51,298 nt of DNA from an uncultured Bacteroidales bacterium (GCA_902762385.1 CACWNQ010000024.1:1-51298), one strand, 5' to 3'. Positions 43,428-51,298 are shown, counted from the stretch's first letter. Notes: a model not told the origin generated them from the letters alone. A program made the numbers and translations.

Positions 43428-43575
43428 AGAGCGAAAAGCAAAACGCTTCTTTTAATCCATAATGTAAGAATTGCCTCTGCAATTCAGTCGCAAATATACA
43501 ATATTTCTTTTACATAGTGACAAAAATGAGCAGAAGAAGTACATTTATATCATAAATTTGAGATAATCACTATAA

Positions 43576-43810
43576 AATTTGCTCAATTCAAGATTTATTA
43601 CGTAATTTACGTTACGGAATTTCCGTAACGGATTTTATGTAATGAAAATATTGATATGAAAGCACTGAATAATCCATTTGTCACCTACGGTTATAAAGGC
43701 CCTGAGTATTTTTGCGACCGAGAGCAAGAGACAAAGTCTATCATCACAGCTCTGCACAATGAGCGCAATATCACGCTTGTTGCACCTCGTCGCATGGGCA
43801 AGACGGGCCT
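43576..43810 (+). repeat. Direct repeat copy 1: ATPase promoter plus first 51 codons
   Basis: About 235 bases nearly identical to 45524-45758. It covers the upstream palindromic region and the start of the ATPase gene up to the Walker A motif. Beyond the Leu codon after GKTG the two copies diverge completely. Confidence 0.9.
43611..43629. promoter_or_regulatory. Operator-like palindrome ahead of the chimeric fragment
   Basis: GTTACGGAATTTCCGTAAC is a perfect palindrome (9+1+9). It lies 26 bases before the ATG at 43656, with a TTACGTAA half-site series just upstream (TATTACGTAA). The same element is at 45559-45577 with one change. Confidence 0.5.
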
Positions 43811-43844
43811 CACCCCACGGCAGACGCTGATCCTCGAGTTCTAA
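43656..43844 (+). pseudogene. Chimeric fragment: ATPase N-terminus joined to an amylase-type C-terminus
   Basis: The 62-codon frame begins with the 51 N-terminal residues of the ATPase at 45604 (to MGKTGL). It then continues TPRQTLILEF and stops, which is the C-terminus of the SusA-like enzyme at 42500. The nucleotides of the tail differ from that gene at several third positions (for example CAGACGCTGATCCTCGAG versus CAGACACTAATCCTTGAG), so the tail came from a paralogue. The join is in frame at a shared Leu codon. A terminator follows at 43872. The product would lack everything after Walker A. Confidence 0.85.
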
Positions 43845-43871
43845 ATACTAAAACTTAATACCACAAAAATG

Positions 43872-43904
43872 GGCGACTTGCATTTTGACAGGTCGCCTTT
43901 TTTT
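43872..43904 (+). terminator. Terminator after the chimeric fragment
   Basis: GGCGAC (43872-43877) and GTCGCC (43892-43897) arms followed by TTTTTTT. It probably belonged to the lost paralogue. Confidence 0.75.
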
Positions 43905-43923
43905 GATTACTAAAGACTGCAAA

Positions 43924-44697
43924 TCACATTTTGCTTAATGATGTTTCCCAGTCCTGATGGAGTTTGTGCCATTTTGCGCTGTGGTAGCCTAAGGCGCCTA
44001 TCTGTCGGGGATGAGCTAATGGTATCACTTTGTAGATTTTTCCATTAATGGTGACAGGAGAACAATTTCCATAGCCATACAATTCCACATATTCCTGTAA
44101 ATTTTTGTATTTCACATCTGCCACTTGATTTATAAACTGGCGAATAGGAATGTCTCCAAGTAGAATTAATGTCTCGGCATGTGACTCTTCAAGTTCTGAA
44201 ACAATTTCTACACAACGCTTTTTGTCACAAAAGACTGATGGCCTGGGAGGAATATTCACATGATTCAAACCATATTTCTTGGCCTCGGGCTCATATTCAT
44301 TATTAATTACCTTTATTTGATTAGGATTCAATCTTGTTTCGGGTAGTAGGTCACAGAGCCAAGCATCCTCACGTGCGAATCCTAATGGGGCAAGAATATG
44401 GTTATCTAAGACTTTTGCCGATGGACCATTAAGATGACTACCTGCAGGTTCGAGTGTTCCCATTTCTTCAGGAATGTGAATCCTGCTAATAATCTCGGTC
44501 GCTTCTTCAGGATTTCCATCCCAGAAAATACGCGGCTCACTCGCCACGGCAATCGCTGCGCTCACAACCTTATTGCCTTTTCTCCACCTTGCATGAACAG
44601 CACTAGCATACACTCCAAGTACAAAGATCTTTTTGGGACTTCTGTCTAGTTGCACTAATGGATGAACAACCTCTCCAAATGGATGATAGTATTTCAT
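43924..44697 (-). CDS. Uracil-DNA-glycosylase-like protein
   Basis: A 257-residue soluble protein. The N-terminal HPLVQLDRSPKKIFVLGVYA and the C-terminal IPLAHPRQIGALGYHSAKWH are like the paired motifs of the UDG superfamily (an early GVYAS loop and a late HP-type loop). A middle GDIPIRQF segment precedes a late beta-strand region. Several Cys are present (CDKKRC). The superfamily removes damaged bases or has lost this activity; the exact type cannot be assigned here. It lies between the duplicated ATPase starts, opposite in strand. Confidence 0.55.
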   Translation of the reverse strand: MKYYHPFGEVVHPLVQLDRSPKKIFVLGVYASAVHARWRKGNKVVSAAIAVASEPRIFWDGNPEEATEIISRIHIPEEMGTLEPAGSHLNGPSAKVLDNHILAPLGFAREDAWLCDLLPETRLNPNQIKVINNEYEPEAKKYGLNHVNIPPRPSVFCDKKRCVEIVSELEESHAETLILLGDIPIRQFINQVADVKYKNLQEYVELYGYGNCSPVTINGKIYKVIPLAHPRQIGALGYHSAKWHKLHQDWETSLSKM

Positions 44698-44732
44698 GTG
44701 AATTTGGATTTACTGTTTTATCTAACTGTAAA

Positions 44733-45410
44733 TTAAGTAATTGTGGGCATATCTTTGAATCCTATTAATGGTTCATTGAGTTGGATTATCATCATGTCTT
44801 CTCTAAATTCTTGCTTGTAACAGTTATTGAACCGATCAACAAAATATACATTGTCAAAGTCTTGATCGCTTTCGGGGATAAATAGCATTAATAAGTTATT
44901 AGAAAGAGGATGATTATTTTTAGTCCATCCCACAGAATACCATCCAGTGATATCAGTATTGTGCCTTTTGCTCTTGTCGCTATATACAAAATAATTAACC
45001 CAATAACAAAAGGATATAAAATTAATATTTCGGTCAAAGATTAAAAGGTAATCATTGTTGTTTCTTTCTATTTCAGGGTGGTAATATTTATGCCCTTCGT
45101 CATTTTCCTCACCCATTTTATTAAACGATTCAATAGCATCAATTATCTCGTTTTCACTCATGTTTTGGACGAGGATGATACTATTGCTGTTCGGCGCATC
45201 GTCTTCTATTTGTTCTAATGTGTCTCCTTGCACTTTTAAAGGTAATTTATAAATGAAGAAAATAATAATGGCAATAATTGCAACTACGATTGAGACAACC
45301 ATTATTAGGCTTGGGGAGAAATCGGATTGGTAGATGCATAGTGCAACAATTGCAATTACTATTGCAACAAAAATTTTAAATCCTAGAGGATAAGAGCTTT
45401 CATTACTCAT
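44733..45410 (-). CDS. Membrane protein of unknown function
   Basis: The start at 45410 (MSNESSYPLGFKIFVAIV) gives 225 residues; the frame is open to 45470 but the extra part has no support. Two N-terminal helices (about 11-25 and 31-51) are followed by a soluble domain of about 170 residues with acidic patches (MGEENDEGHKYYHPEIE) and aromatic clusters. It is 35 bases upstream of the UDG-like gene on the same strand and may be co-transcribed with it. No family recognised. Confidence 0.55.
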   Translation of the reverse strand: MSNESSYPLGFKIFVAIVIAIVALCIYQSDFSPSLIMVVSIVVAIIAIIIFFIYKLPLKVQGDTLEQIEDDAPNSNSIILVQNMSENEIIDAIESFNKMGEENDEGHKYYHPEIERNNNDYLLIFDRNINFISFCYWVNYFVYSDKSKRHNTDITGWYSVGWTKNNHPLSNNLLMLFIPESDQDFDNVYFVDRFNNCYKQEFREDMMIIQLNEPLIGFKDMPTIT

Positions 45411-45523
45411 TCTGTAAAAGTGGTTTTTTATTGTGTGAACTCGAGAGTGAAACAAATAAGTGATATGCAAAGATACTGTTTTTTACTTAAATTAAGATTA
45501 AAACTAATTGAAAGTCTTGTAAT

Positions 45524-45758
45524 AATTTGCTCAGTTCAAGATTTATTACGTAATTTGCGTTACGTAATTTCCGTAACGGATTTTATGTAATGAAAATATT
45601 GATATGAAAGCACTGAATAATCCATTTGTTACTTATGGCTATAAGGGCCCTGAATACTTTTGCGACCGTGAGCAAGAGACAAAGTCTATCATCACAGCTC
45701 TGCACAATGAGCGCAACATCACGCTCGTTGCCCCTCGTCGTATGGGCAAGACGGGGCT
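45524..45758 (+). repeat. Direct repeat copy 2: ATPase promoter plus first 51 codons
   Basis: Matches 43576-43810 with scattered third-position and upstream changes. The copy here is attached to the intact ATPase gene. Confidence 0.9.
45559..45577. promoter_or_regulatory. Operator-like palindrome ahead of the intact ATPase
   Basis: GTTACGTAATTTCCGTAAC, the same element as at 43611-43629 with one mismatch in the left arm, 26 bases before the ATG at 45604. Confidence 0.5.
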
Positions 45759-46731
45759 GATACATCATGTGTTTAACCAGATTGAGCAGACGCAACCCGA
45801 TGTGCGCTGTTTCTATGTAGATATATTCCCCACTAAGAACCTGCAGCAGATGGTGCAAGCGATGGCACGAGCTATATTGGGAAAACTTGATAGCCCCTCG
45901 CAAACTGCCATGCGCAAAGTTACACAGTTTTTCGGACGTTTCCGTCCTACTGTGACCTATGACGAAATAACAGGAACTCCTACAGTCAGCCTCGACATTG
46001 CACCCAATGAAGAGCGTAACACGTTAAAACAGATTTTTGAATATATGCATCAGTCGGGAGTCCGTTGCTATGTAGCCATAGATGAATTTCAACAGATATT
46101 GCAATACAGTGACACAGGTATTGAAGCGCTTATTCGCTCATATATACAGTTCTTGCCTAATGTTTATTTTATTTTTGCCGGCAGTCAGCACCATGTACTT
46201 GAGCAAATGTTCTCGTCGGTGAACCGCCCATTTTTCCAGAGCACTCAAATGATGCACCTGGGACCACTGGATGAGTCAAAGTATCGGAAATTTGCCAATG
46301 ATTTCTTTAAAGTGCAAAACCGTGAGATTTCAACAACATTGTTTCATCAGTTATATGAAACGATGCATGGAGTAACATGGTATGTGCACGCAGTGCTCAA
46401 CAGAGTGTATCAAGAAGCAGAGAAAACTATTAGTCAGAAGTTGATTGATCAAGTGATGAGGGAACTCGTTGAAGAACAGTCTCCTGTTTTCCAGAACTAT
46501 TACAATGCCATGACGGTCAATCAGGCAGTAGTCGCTGTGGCTATCGCTCATGAACAGAAGGTGGCAAAACCTCTATCGCAGGATTTCATAGCACGCTACA
46601 GACTGCCGTCGCCAAGCAGTGTGCAAACGTCACTCAAAAAATTGGAAGAGAATCAAATAATCCAACACAACACCAGTGGGTACTTTATTTATGACCACTT
46701 CTTTGCCCAATGGCTACGTAGTTTGTCGTGA
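45604..46731 (+). CDS. AAA+ ATPase of the archaeal-ATPase (ATPase_2/PF01637) type
   Basis: A 375-residue protein. The N-terminal PFVTYGYKGPEYFCDREQE is followed by Walker A (APRRMGKT, 43-50), Walker B (VAIDEFQQI, about 160-168) and a sensor-like FIFAGSQHHVLEQMF. The C-terminus has a winged-helix-type region (LPSPSSVQTSLKKLEENQII, about 335-355) that likely binds DNA. Many copies of this family occur in Bacteroidales genomes with unclear roles. The promoter region contains the 19-base palindrome. The first 51 codons are duplicated at 43656. It ends 22 bases from the facing LUD gene. Confidence 0.85.
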   Translation: MKALNNPFVTYGYKGPEYFCDREQETKSIITALHNERNITLVAPRRMGKTGLIHHVFNQIEQTQPDVRCFYVDIFPTKNLQQMVQAMARAILGKLDSPSQTAMRKVTQFFGRFRPTVTYDEITGTPTVSLDIAPNEERNTLKQIFEYMHQSGVRCYVAIDEFQQILQYSDTGIEALIRSYIQFLPNVYFIFAGSQHHVLEQMFSSVNRPFFQSTQMMHLGPLDESKYRKFANDFFKVQNREISTTLFHQLYETMHGVTWYVHAVLNRVYQEAEKTISQKLIDQVMRELVEEQSPVFQNYYNAMTVNQAVVAVAIAHEQKVAKPLSQDFIARYRLPSPSSVQTSLKKLEENQIIQHNTSGYFIYDHFFAQWLRSLS

Positions 46732-46753
46732 GAACTATTGTAACATCTGAACA

Positions 46754-47392
46754 TTAATACCCTAGATTTTCGCCCACTAGCACTACCACATGGCGGCCTT
46801 GAGTGCGGCTGTTACGGAGCAGATGGATGTAGCTGCAAATGCTCTCGGGGCTATTGCAGTTGTGGCACACACCGTCGATGCGGCAAGGTATTGATATGTC
46901 GAAGCGCTGGGCATTGATGGGCGATGCAATGCTGCGGGCACGGGCTATGGCTGTCTCAACGGTGGGGGCAACCTTGTTGAGTCCTATAATAAATATAACC
47001 TTCTTGGGACCCCATGTGATGGCTGCCACGCGGTTGCCGTTGCCGTCGATGTTTACAATCACACCATCCTCGCTCAGTGCATTGGCGCTGCTCAGATACA
47101 CATCGGCTGTAAATGCGCGCAGGTACATCATTTGTTTTTCTTCGGCACCCTCCACCACATCGCGGTCGAGAACATTGAGGGTTCCACGCTCTTTAAGGGC
47201 CTGAGGAATGCCCATGTCGCGCACGGTCATCGAACCACCCCATGTCACACTGCTGCCGTCGGCAATCAGTTCCATCACTTTTGCCACTGCTTCACTGGCG
47301 GTGGGGCAGTAGTAAGCGTCCATGTTACGGCGCTTAAGGTTTTTAATCAGCTTCTCGCCAAGTAGGCGGTTTCTTGTCTCTAATGGTGTCAT
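46754..47392 (-). CDS. LUD-domain (LutC-like) protein
   Basis: A 212-residue protein of the lactate-utilisation/DUF162 family. It has the core SSVTWGGSMTVRDMGIPQAL, a VYLSSANALSEDGVIVNIDG segment and a C-terminal CHNCNSPESIC cysteine cluster. LutC-type proteins form part of an iron-sulphur complex oxidising L-lactate, but many solitary LUD proteins, such as this one without lutA or lutB nearby, have no proven role. Single gene on the minus strand. Confidence 0.85.
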   Translation of the reverse strand: MTPLETRNRLLGEKLIKNLKRRNMDAYYCPTASEAVAKVMELIADGSSVTWGGSMTVRDMGIPQALKERGTLNVLDRDVVEGAEEKQMMYLRAFTADVYLSSANALSEDGVIVNIDGNGNRVAAITWGPKKVIFIIGLNKVAPTVETAIARARSIASPINAQRFDISIPCRIDGVCHNCNSPESICSYIHLLRNSRTQGRHVVVLVGENLGY

Positions 47393-47433
47393 AAGTGTAT
47401 GTGTAATAAAGATTTATCAAAAAAAACTAACAA

Positions 47434-48120
47434 CTAAGAACTAACAACTCTGTCAGCATAGGCTCGGCCCACTGGTATCTCGGTGCCTCCAGTCAAGATT
47501 AGTTGTGTGCGCGAGTAACTCTCGATGCGGTGTTTAGGCACTATGTAACTCTTGTGAACACGCATGAAGTCGCCAGCAGGAAGTAGTGTTTCGAGTGACT
47601 TCATACTCATTTGGGTAATCACTGGGCGACTGTCAACAGTGAATATTTTCACATAATTGTCCATTGCCTGAACATAAAGAATAGAGCTTAACTGAATAGT
47701 GACATTTTTATACTCTACCTTAACGGTGATTTCTTTTCCGTCGAGTGGTGGAGCAGCACTGTAGTTTACTAACTTGATGGCTTGGCGCACTTTTTCAATG
47801 GCTTTCTCAAAGCGACTAAACGAGAAAGGCTTGTGTAGAAAGTCGACAGCGTTAAGATCAAACCCATCAACGGCATATTGTGCATAGGCGGTTGTAAACA
47901 CGAGGAATGTGCCTTGTGGTATCTCCTTAGCTAGGCTCACGCCACTCACCTCGCCCATCTTAACGTCAAGGAATAGTATGTCGGGGTTGGTGCGCTTCAC
48001 ATGCTCAATGCCAACCACTGGGTTGGTGAAGGTCTCAAGCTCAAGGTCACCAACTCGCTGGGCAAATTTCTTTATAACTTCCAGAGCCATTGGCTCGTCA
48101 TCAATTGCTACGCATTTCAT
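47434..48120 (-). CDS. LytTR-family response regulator
   Basis: A 228-residue regulator. The receiver domain (1-118) has the acidic pair DD (7-8), the phospho-acceptor Asp52 in LFLDVKM and Lys97 in LHKPF. A LytTR DNA-binding domain occupies about 130-225. Its start overlaps the end of the kinase gene by 20 bases, so both come from one message and are probably coupled in translation. It answers the kinase below and controls unknown targets; LytTR regulators of this group often act on envelope or adhesion genes. Confidence 0.92.
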   Translation of the reverse strand: MKCVAIDDEPMALEVIKKFAQRVGDLELETFTNPVVGIEHVKRTNPDILFLDVKMGEVSGVSLAKEIPQGTFLVFTTAYAQYAVDGFDLNAVDFLHKPFSFSRFEKAIEKVRQAIKLVNYSAAPPLDGKEITVKVEYKNVTIQLSSILYVQAMDNYVKIFTVDSRPVITQMSMKSLETLLPAGDFMRVHKSYIVPKHRIESYSRTQLILTGGTEIPVGRAYADRVVSS

Positions 48121-49210
48121 GGTTATGGGGCTTTAGGTCTATTGTTAGGAGCAAATCGAAGATGTCATCGCTTTCAATAATGTCGAGTTGGTAATTTTTG
48201 CCATATATTAAGTCAAGGCGCTTGCGACTATTCTCAATGCCTATGCCAACGCGTGTCTCGTCGCTAGGCCTTGTGCGGATGGGGTTGCTTGTGCTCAGTG
48301 TTAGAACTCCGTCGGCAACCTTCAGCTTAATGTCAATTATTGTGTCGACACTTGCACTCACACCATATTTCAACGCATTTTCAACAAAGGTTATCAACAC
48401 CATAGGAACGATGGTAAGGCCCGGATATTGCTGGTCGTTGTCGTAGGAGAAGTTGACGTGGGTACATTCGTTTAGTCTGTGGCGTTGCAGGTCAATATAC
48501 TGTTGCAGATAATGAGCTTCACTGTCAACACTCACGCTATCTTGGTTTGCATTGTTATATATGTAGCGAGTGATGTCAATGAATTGCATGAAGGCATCTT
48601 CAGTCTTGGGACTCTGGGTCAACACCATGCTATAGAGGGTGTTGAGCGTGTTGAACAGGAAGTGAGGGTCGATCTGTGCTTTGTAGAGCGACAGTTCTGC
48701 TTTGTTCTTGGCTGCCTCGAGTTCTTGGCGACGTGCACGCTGGCGATAAAGTTCGCCCAGCAGACCGATAGCGCCACTGAAGGTCATGACTATTACAAAA
48801 AGGAACCACACAGCTTGCTGGTGAAGCCTGAACTTCGATGGCGACATGTGGCGAGGACCTGCATCGGCACCGTCATGAGGTGGATGATGGCGGAATGGGA
48901 AATCCATCTTGTAACGACTCAATAGATAGGTGATTCCTACCATTGCCACTATCACAAGTAGGGCCCATAGCATGCGTTTTCGGTCTCTGAATAGGGATGG
49001 GACTGTGAACACTCGGTTAACAAAGTATACCAGGTAAAGCCAGCAAACTAGTAAGCACACGAAGAGCAGGTTGTTGTGCAGCCAGCGCTCAATGGGCAAT
49101 AAGTAAATCATTAAAGGCAATAGCACAAGGCAGAAGAACAGGTCTATCCACAGCTGAATTCTTTTTCCTGCTATTGCTTTTGTGTTGTATGGTTTTGTGT
49201 TTTCTCCCAT
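48101..49210 (-). CDS. LytS/YehU-type sensor histidine kinase
   Basis: The start at 49210 (MGENTKPYN) gives 369 residues. The frame is open to 49282 (GTG), but the promoter at 49244-49274 lies inside that stretch. Four N-terminal membrane helices (about 18-156) include an extra His-rich loop (RHHPPHDGAD). The His_kinase domain follows with phospho-acceptor His183 in QIDPHFLFNTLN, then the N box (ENALKYGV) and a C-terminal ATPase fold (GIGIENSRKRLDLIYG). It is the sensor partner of the LytTR regulator. The signal is unknown. Confidence 0.92.
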   Translation of the reverse strand: MGENTKPYNTKAIAGKRIQLWIDLFFCLVLLPLMIYLLPIERWLHNNLLFVCLLVCWLYLVYFVNRVFTVPSLFRDRKRMLWALLVIVAMVGITYLLSRYKMDFPFRHHPPHDGADAGPRHMSPSKFRLHQQAVWFLFVIVMTFSGAIGLLGELYRQRARRQELEAAKNKAELSLYKAQIDPHFLFNTLNTLYSMVLTQSPKTEDAFMQFIDITRYIYNNANQDSVSVDSEAHYLQQYIDLQRHRLNECTHVNFSYDNDQQYPGLTIVPMVLITFVENALKYGVSASVDTIIDIKLKVADGVLTLSTSNPIRTRPSDETRVGIGIENSRKRLDLIYGKNYQLDIIESDDIFDLLLTIDLKPHNHEMRSN

Positions 49211-49243
49211 GTCGGTGATTTCTTTGTTTTTTTCTCGAGTGCT

Positions 49244-49274
49244 CAAAATTACAAAAAATACTTCAATGAACAAA
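49244..49274 (-). promoter_or_regulatory. Promoter of the kinase-regulator operon
   Basis: On the minus strand TTTG (49274-49271), 19 bases, TAATTTTG (49251-49244), a consensus Bacteroidetes promoter 34 bases before the ATG at 49210. Confidence 0.75.
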
Positions 49275-49327
49275 ATCGCCACAATGATTTCTCATTATGG
49301 CGATTACCTCTTTGTTTTGGCGATTAA

Positions 49328-50731
49328 TTAGCGAGCGGCGCCCATAAACTCCTCGATGTCCTTAGGATGATAAGGAATGCGCTCTTTGCCCAGGAAGCGG
49401 CATCCGTCGGCGGTAATTAGCACGTCATCTTCTATACGGATTCCACCAAAGTCCTTATAGGTCTCGAGCATGTCGAAGTTGAGGAACTCCTTGCAATGGC
49501 CACTTGCACGCCAGTCGTCAATCAGGTCTGGAATGAAGTAGATGCCTGGTTCATCGGTCACAACAAAGCCTTCCTCAAGTCTGCGGCCCATGCGCAATGC
49601 GTTGGTGCCAAATTGCTCAAGGTTGGGACGGGTTTCTTCGTCAAAGCCTACATATATCTGGCCCAAACCTTCCATGTCGTGAACGTCCATTCCCATCATG
49701 TGGCCGAGACCGTGGGGCAGGAACATAGCATGGGCTCCTGCGGCAACAGCCTCGTCAACATCGCCCTTCATCAGTCCAATAGCTTTCAATCGCTCGGTCA
49801 TAAGGCGGCACACTGCCATGTGAACGTCGAAATATTTTACGCCTGGTTTGGCAATTTTAAGTACTAGGTCGTGGCAGTCATCAACAATGCTGTAGATTGC
49901 AAGTTGACGCTGAGAGAACTTGCCGTTGACGGGCATCGTGCGGGTATTGTCGCTGCAGTAGTGCTCAATGGTTTCGGCACCGCAGTCACACAGCACAAGT
50001 CTTCCTGCTTCAAGTTCTGCCATCGAAGGTGCGCCATGCATGATTTCGCCATGTTGTGAGAATATGGTACCGAAACTCACTTGAGCGCCATAGCTCTGGG
50101 CGATACCATTTATCTGTCCTCCAATGTATTTCTCGGTAACGCCTGGCTTAACAAGACGCATTGCAGTGGTGTGCATCTTGTAGCCAATGGCACAGGCGCG
50201 CTCTAACTCCTCAATTTCGAGGGCACTTTTTACTGAGCGCATCTTTACCACAGCTTTGATAAGCTCAAGCGATGCAGCTTCTTTTTGTTTGCTTGGGTGG
50301 ATGCCGAGCAGATCCATAAGCTGAATCATAGTGTCGTGGCGATAGGGTGGTAGGAAGTGAACCTTGCGGCCTTTGGCAACAGCATCTTTCACTATCACTT
50401 CTAGCTCGCTCATTGGAGCACTGTTGGCAACGCCCACTTGCTCAGCAAGGTCTTTAACGCTGTCGACCGAACCATACCACACGATATCTTCAATGTCGAT
50501 GTCGTCGCCTATCAGGGTCTCCTTGCCGCTGTCTACGTCTATAACGCCTACAAGGCCGTCACGCTTCTGGCCAAAATAGTACAGGAACGATGAGTCCTGA
50601 CGGAAAGGATAGTAAGCATTGTTTGGATAGTTGTTTGGGGCCTCATTATTGCCCATTAGCAATATCACGCCATCGGTCATGAGCTTCTTGAGCTCCTCGC
50701 GACGCGATACGTATACTTCTTTGTCAAACAT
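49328..50731 (-). CDS. pepP: Xaa-Pro aminopeptidase (M24B, AMP_N domain)
   Basis: A 467-residue enzyme. The N-terminal AMP_N domain (1-130, opening MFDKEVYVSRREELKKLM) is followed by the pita-bread M24 domain. Metal ligands are visible: CDCGAETIEHYCSDNTRTMP (two Asp), HGLGHMMGMDVHD (His), DEPGIYFIPDL (Glu) and IRIEDDVLIT (Glu). It removes N-terminal residues before proline, in the cytoplasm. It has its own promoter and lies upstream of, but separate from, the kinase operon. Confidence 0.92.
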   Translation of the reverse strand: MFDKEVYVSRREELKKLMTDGVILLMGNNEAPNNYPNNAYYPFRQDSSFLYYFGQKRDGLVGVIDVDSGKETLIGDDIDIEDIVWYGSVDSVKDLAEQVGVANSAPMSELEVIVKDAVAKGRKVHFLPPYRHDTMIQLMDLLGIHPSKQKEAASLELIKAVVKMRSVKSALEIEELERACAIGYKMHTTAMRLVKPGVTEKYIGGQINGIAQSYGAQVSFGTIFSQHGEIMHGAPSMAELEAGRLVLCDCGAETIEHYCSDNTRTMPVNGKFSQRQLAIYSIVDDCHDLVLKIAKPGVKYFDVHMAVCRLMTERLKAIGLMKGDVDEAVAAGAHAMFLPHGLGHMMGMDVHDMEGLGQIYVGFDEETRPNLEQFGTNALRMGRRLEEGFVVTDEPGIYFIPDLIDDWRASGHCKEFLNFDMLETYKDFGGIRIEDDVLITADGCRFLGKERIPYHPKDIEEFMGAAR

Positions 50732-50779
50732 AATGTAACTGTTTTATTGTTTTATGATTAATTAGTTTCTTTTTCCGCT

Positions 50780-50811
50780 CAAAATTACAAAACTAACACG
50801 ACATGACCAAA
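50780..50811 (-). promoter_or_regulatory. Promoter of the aminopeptidase gene
   Basis: On the minus strand TTTG (50811-50808), 20 bases, TAATTTTG (50787-50780), 49 bases before the ATG at 50731. Confidence 0.75.
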
Positions 50812-51082
50812 TTCTGCCATTAATTAATTGTTATTTCCCATTGCTTCGTGTTTTTTCGACCTTGCGTTTTTGCTTTCCCGTCGTCTTCCTTCTCCTCAGA
50901 AACGCCACACCTTATTATATATAATATGCACGGCCCTTGACTGTAATGCCTTCTCCAGGGAAAAGGCGCGGAACTGTCCCGCCTGTCACGTCCCCGGGTG
51001 TCCCGAAACGTCCACTTTGGTGTCCCAAACCACGCAATCTTCAGGAAATTTGCGTTTTTCCTGAATTTTTTCCTGAAAATAT

Positions 51083-51113
51083 TTTGCCATGTCGGGAATC
51101 GGTTGTAATTTTG
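51083..51113 (+). promoter_or_regulatory. Strong rightward promoter near the right edge
   Basis: TTTG (51083-51086), 19 bases, TAATTTTG (51106-51113). The transcript would start near 51120. The 50732-51082 stretch shows no convincing gene. Confidence 0.7.
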
Positions 51114-51125
51114 CAACGCTTTTCG

Positions 51126-51162
51126 GCTCACGAGGACCCGTTCCGAGTTGAGCGGTTTTTTT
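51126..51162 (+). terminator. Hairpin plus T7 just after the right-edge promoter
   Basis: GCTCA (51126-51130) pairs with TGAGC (51149-51153), with an inner GG/CC, followed by GGTTTTTTT. It lies about 30-45 bases from the predicted start of transcription, so it could end a very short RNA or act as an attenuator. Confidence 0.45.
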
Positions 51163-51220
51163 GACGCCCTGCCGAAAGGGTGCGGTGGTCCGGGAGGCCT
51201 AGATCATTGACATGTTTGCG

Positions 51221-51289
51221 ATGAGGAAATCTGACAAGCAGGTGAGAGACAAGGAAGGGATTCCGCGGATCTCCGGTCAAGATTCCTAA
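51221..51289 (+). pseudogene. Short ORF resembling the start of a PNPOx-family gene
   Basis: ATG AGG AAA... reads MRKSDKQVRDKEGIPRI and stops after 22 codons at TAA. The first 13 residues look like the usual opening of pyridoxamine-5'-phosphate-oxidase-like proteins in this group, which would continue. A premature stop or frameshift is one reading; chance resemblance is another. The region is GC-richer than the rest of the window. Confidence 0.25.
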
Positions 51290-51298
51290 GTGACAGGT

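Noticed and set aside
43258-43441. N-terminal extension of the acetyltransferase and the separate overlapping frame 43238-43441
   Set aside because: Both translate the stem-loop element 43308-43427; the acetyltransferase fold begins properly at 43257.
50820-51131. 103-codon minus-strand frame at the right end
   Set aside because: The product is very basic without any domain, and a consensus plus-strand promoter runs through it. It is probably not a gene.

Overview
The window looks like the chromosome of a Bacteroidales bacterium, most likely Prevotellaceae or Muribaculaceae. The evidence is that most upstream regions carry the Bacteroidetes promoter signature (TTTG, 18-21 bases, TAnnTTTG) instead of sigma70 boxes. 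In addition, the gene set is typical of the group: TonB-dependent receptor, C10 (streptopain-type) cysteine protease with BspA-like repeats, GH97 alpha-glucosidase, GH77 with CBM20 domains, phosphate-selective porin, LytTR two-component system, and short C-terminal sorting-like tails. No rRNA, tRNA or CRISPR array was seen.

Layout. (1) 1-6272, minus strand: an AT-rich accessory block of small lipoprotein or membrane proteins of unknown function. A short conserved leader sits in front of at least four of them and in front of one body-less remnant. The block also holds a lipoprotein serpin fused to a TonB C-terminal domain, and a tandemly repeated gene-start fragment. (2) 6395-12018, minus strand: C10 protease, TonB receptor plus a His/Cys-rich small protein (likely metal related), and an alpha/beta hydrolase. 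(3) 12184-21487: a metallophosphatase, a small lipoprotein, a GYF-domain membrane protein, two unknown small genes, an ECF sigma factor coupled to a membrane-anchored beta-barrel-like protein, an Ala-rich lipoprotein and an acyl-CoA synthetase. (4) 21718-31624, plus strand: glycogen branching enzyme, LOG protein with cob(I)alamin adenosyltransferase, a very large secreted starch-binding-like protein, and a porin with a DcuB-type transporter. (5) 31710-33396: a PIG-L deacetylase gene broken by a deletion, and an acyltransferase whose start codon appears lost. (6) 33589-42500, plus strand: a starch/maltodextrin operon of 4-alpha-glucanotransferase, GH97, pullulanase and SusA-like amylase, closed by a strong terminator. 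It contains no susC or susD. (7) 42661-46731: a rearranged accessory segment with a hexapeptide acetyltransferase, a 120-base hairpin-forming element, a chimeric gene fragment, a UDG-like protein, a membrane protein and an AAA ATPase whose promoter and first 51 codons are duplicated 1.95 kb upstream. (8) 46754-50731, minus strand: LUD protein, LytTR regulator and LytS-type kinase, and an M24 aminopeptidase. (9) 50732-51298: a GC-richer end with a good rightward promoter, a hairpin plus T-run, and a short ORF stopped early.

How the genes work together. GlgB, the secreted CBM protein and the malQ-GH97-pulA-susA operon form an alpha-glucan metabolism set. A LacI-type palindrome (GCAAACGTTTGC) lies upstream of the secreted protein and a close variant lies upstream of the operon, which suggests one shared regulator encoded elsewhere. 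The sigma factor overlaps the next gene by four bases (ATGA), the usual sign of a sigma/anti-sigma pair. The response regulator and kinase overlap by 20 bases. The most unusual material is at 1-6272 and 43308-45758.
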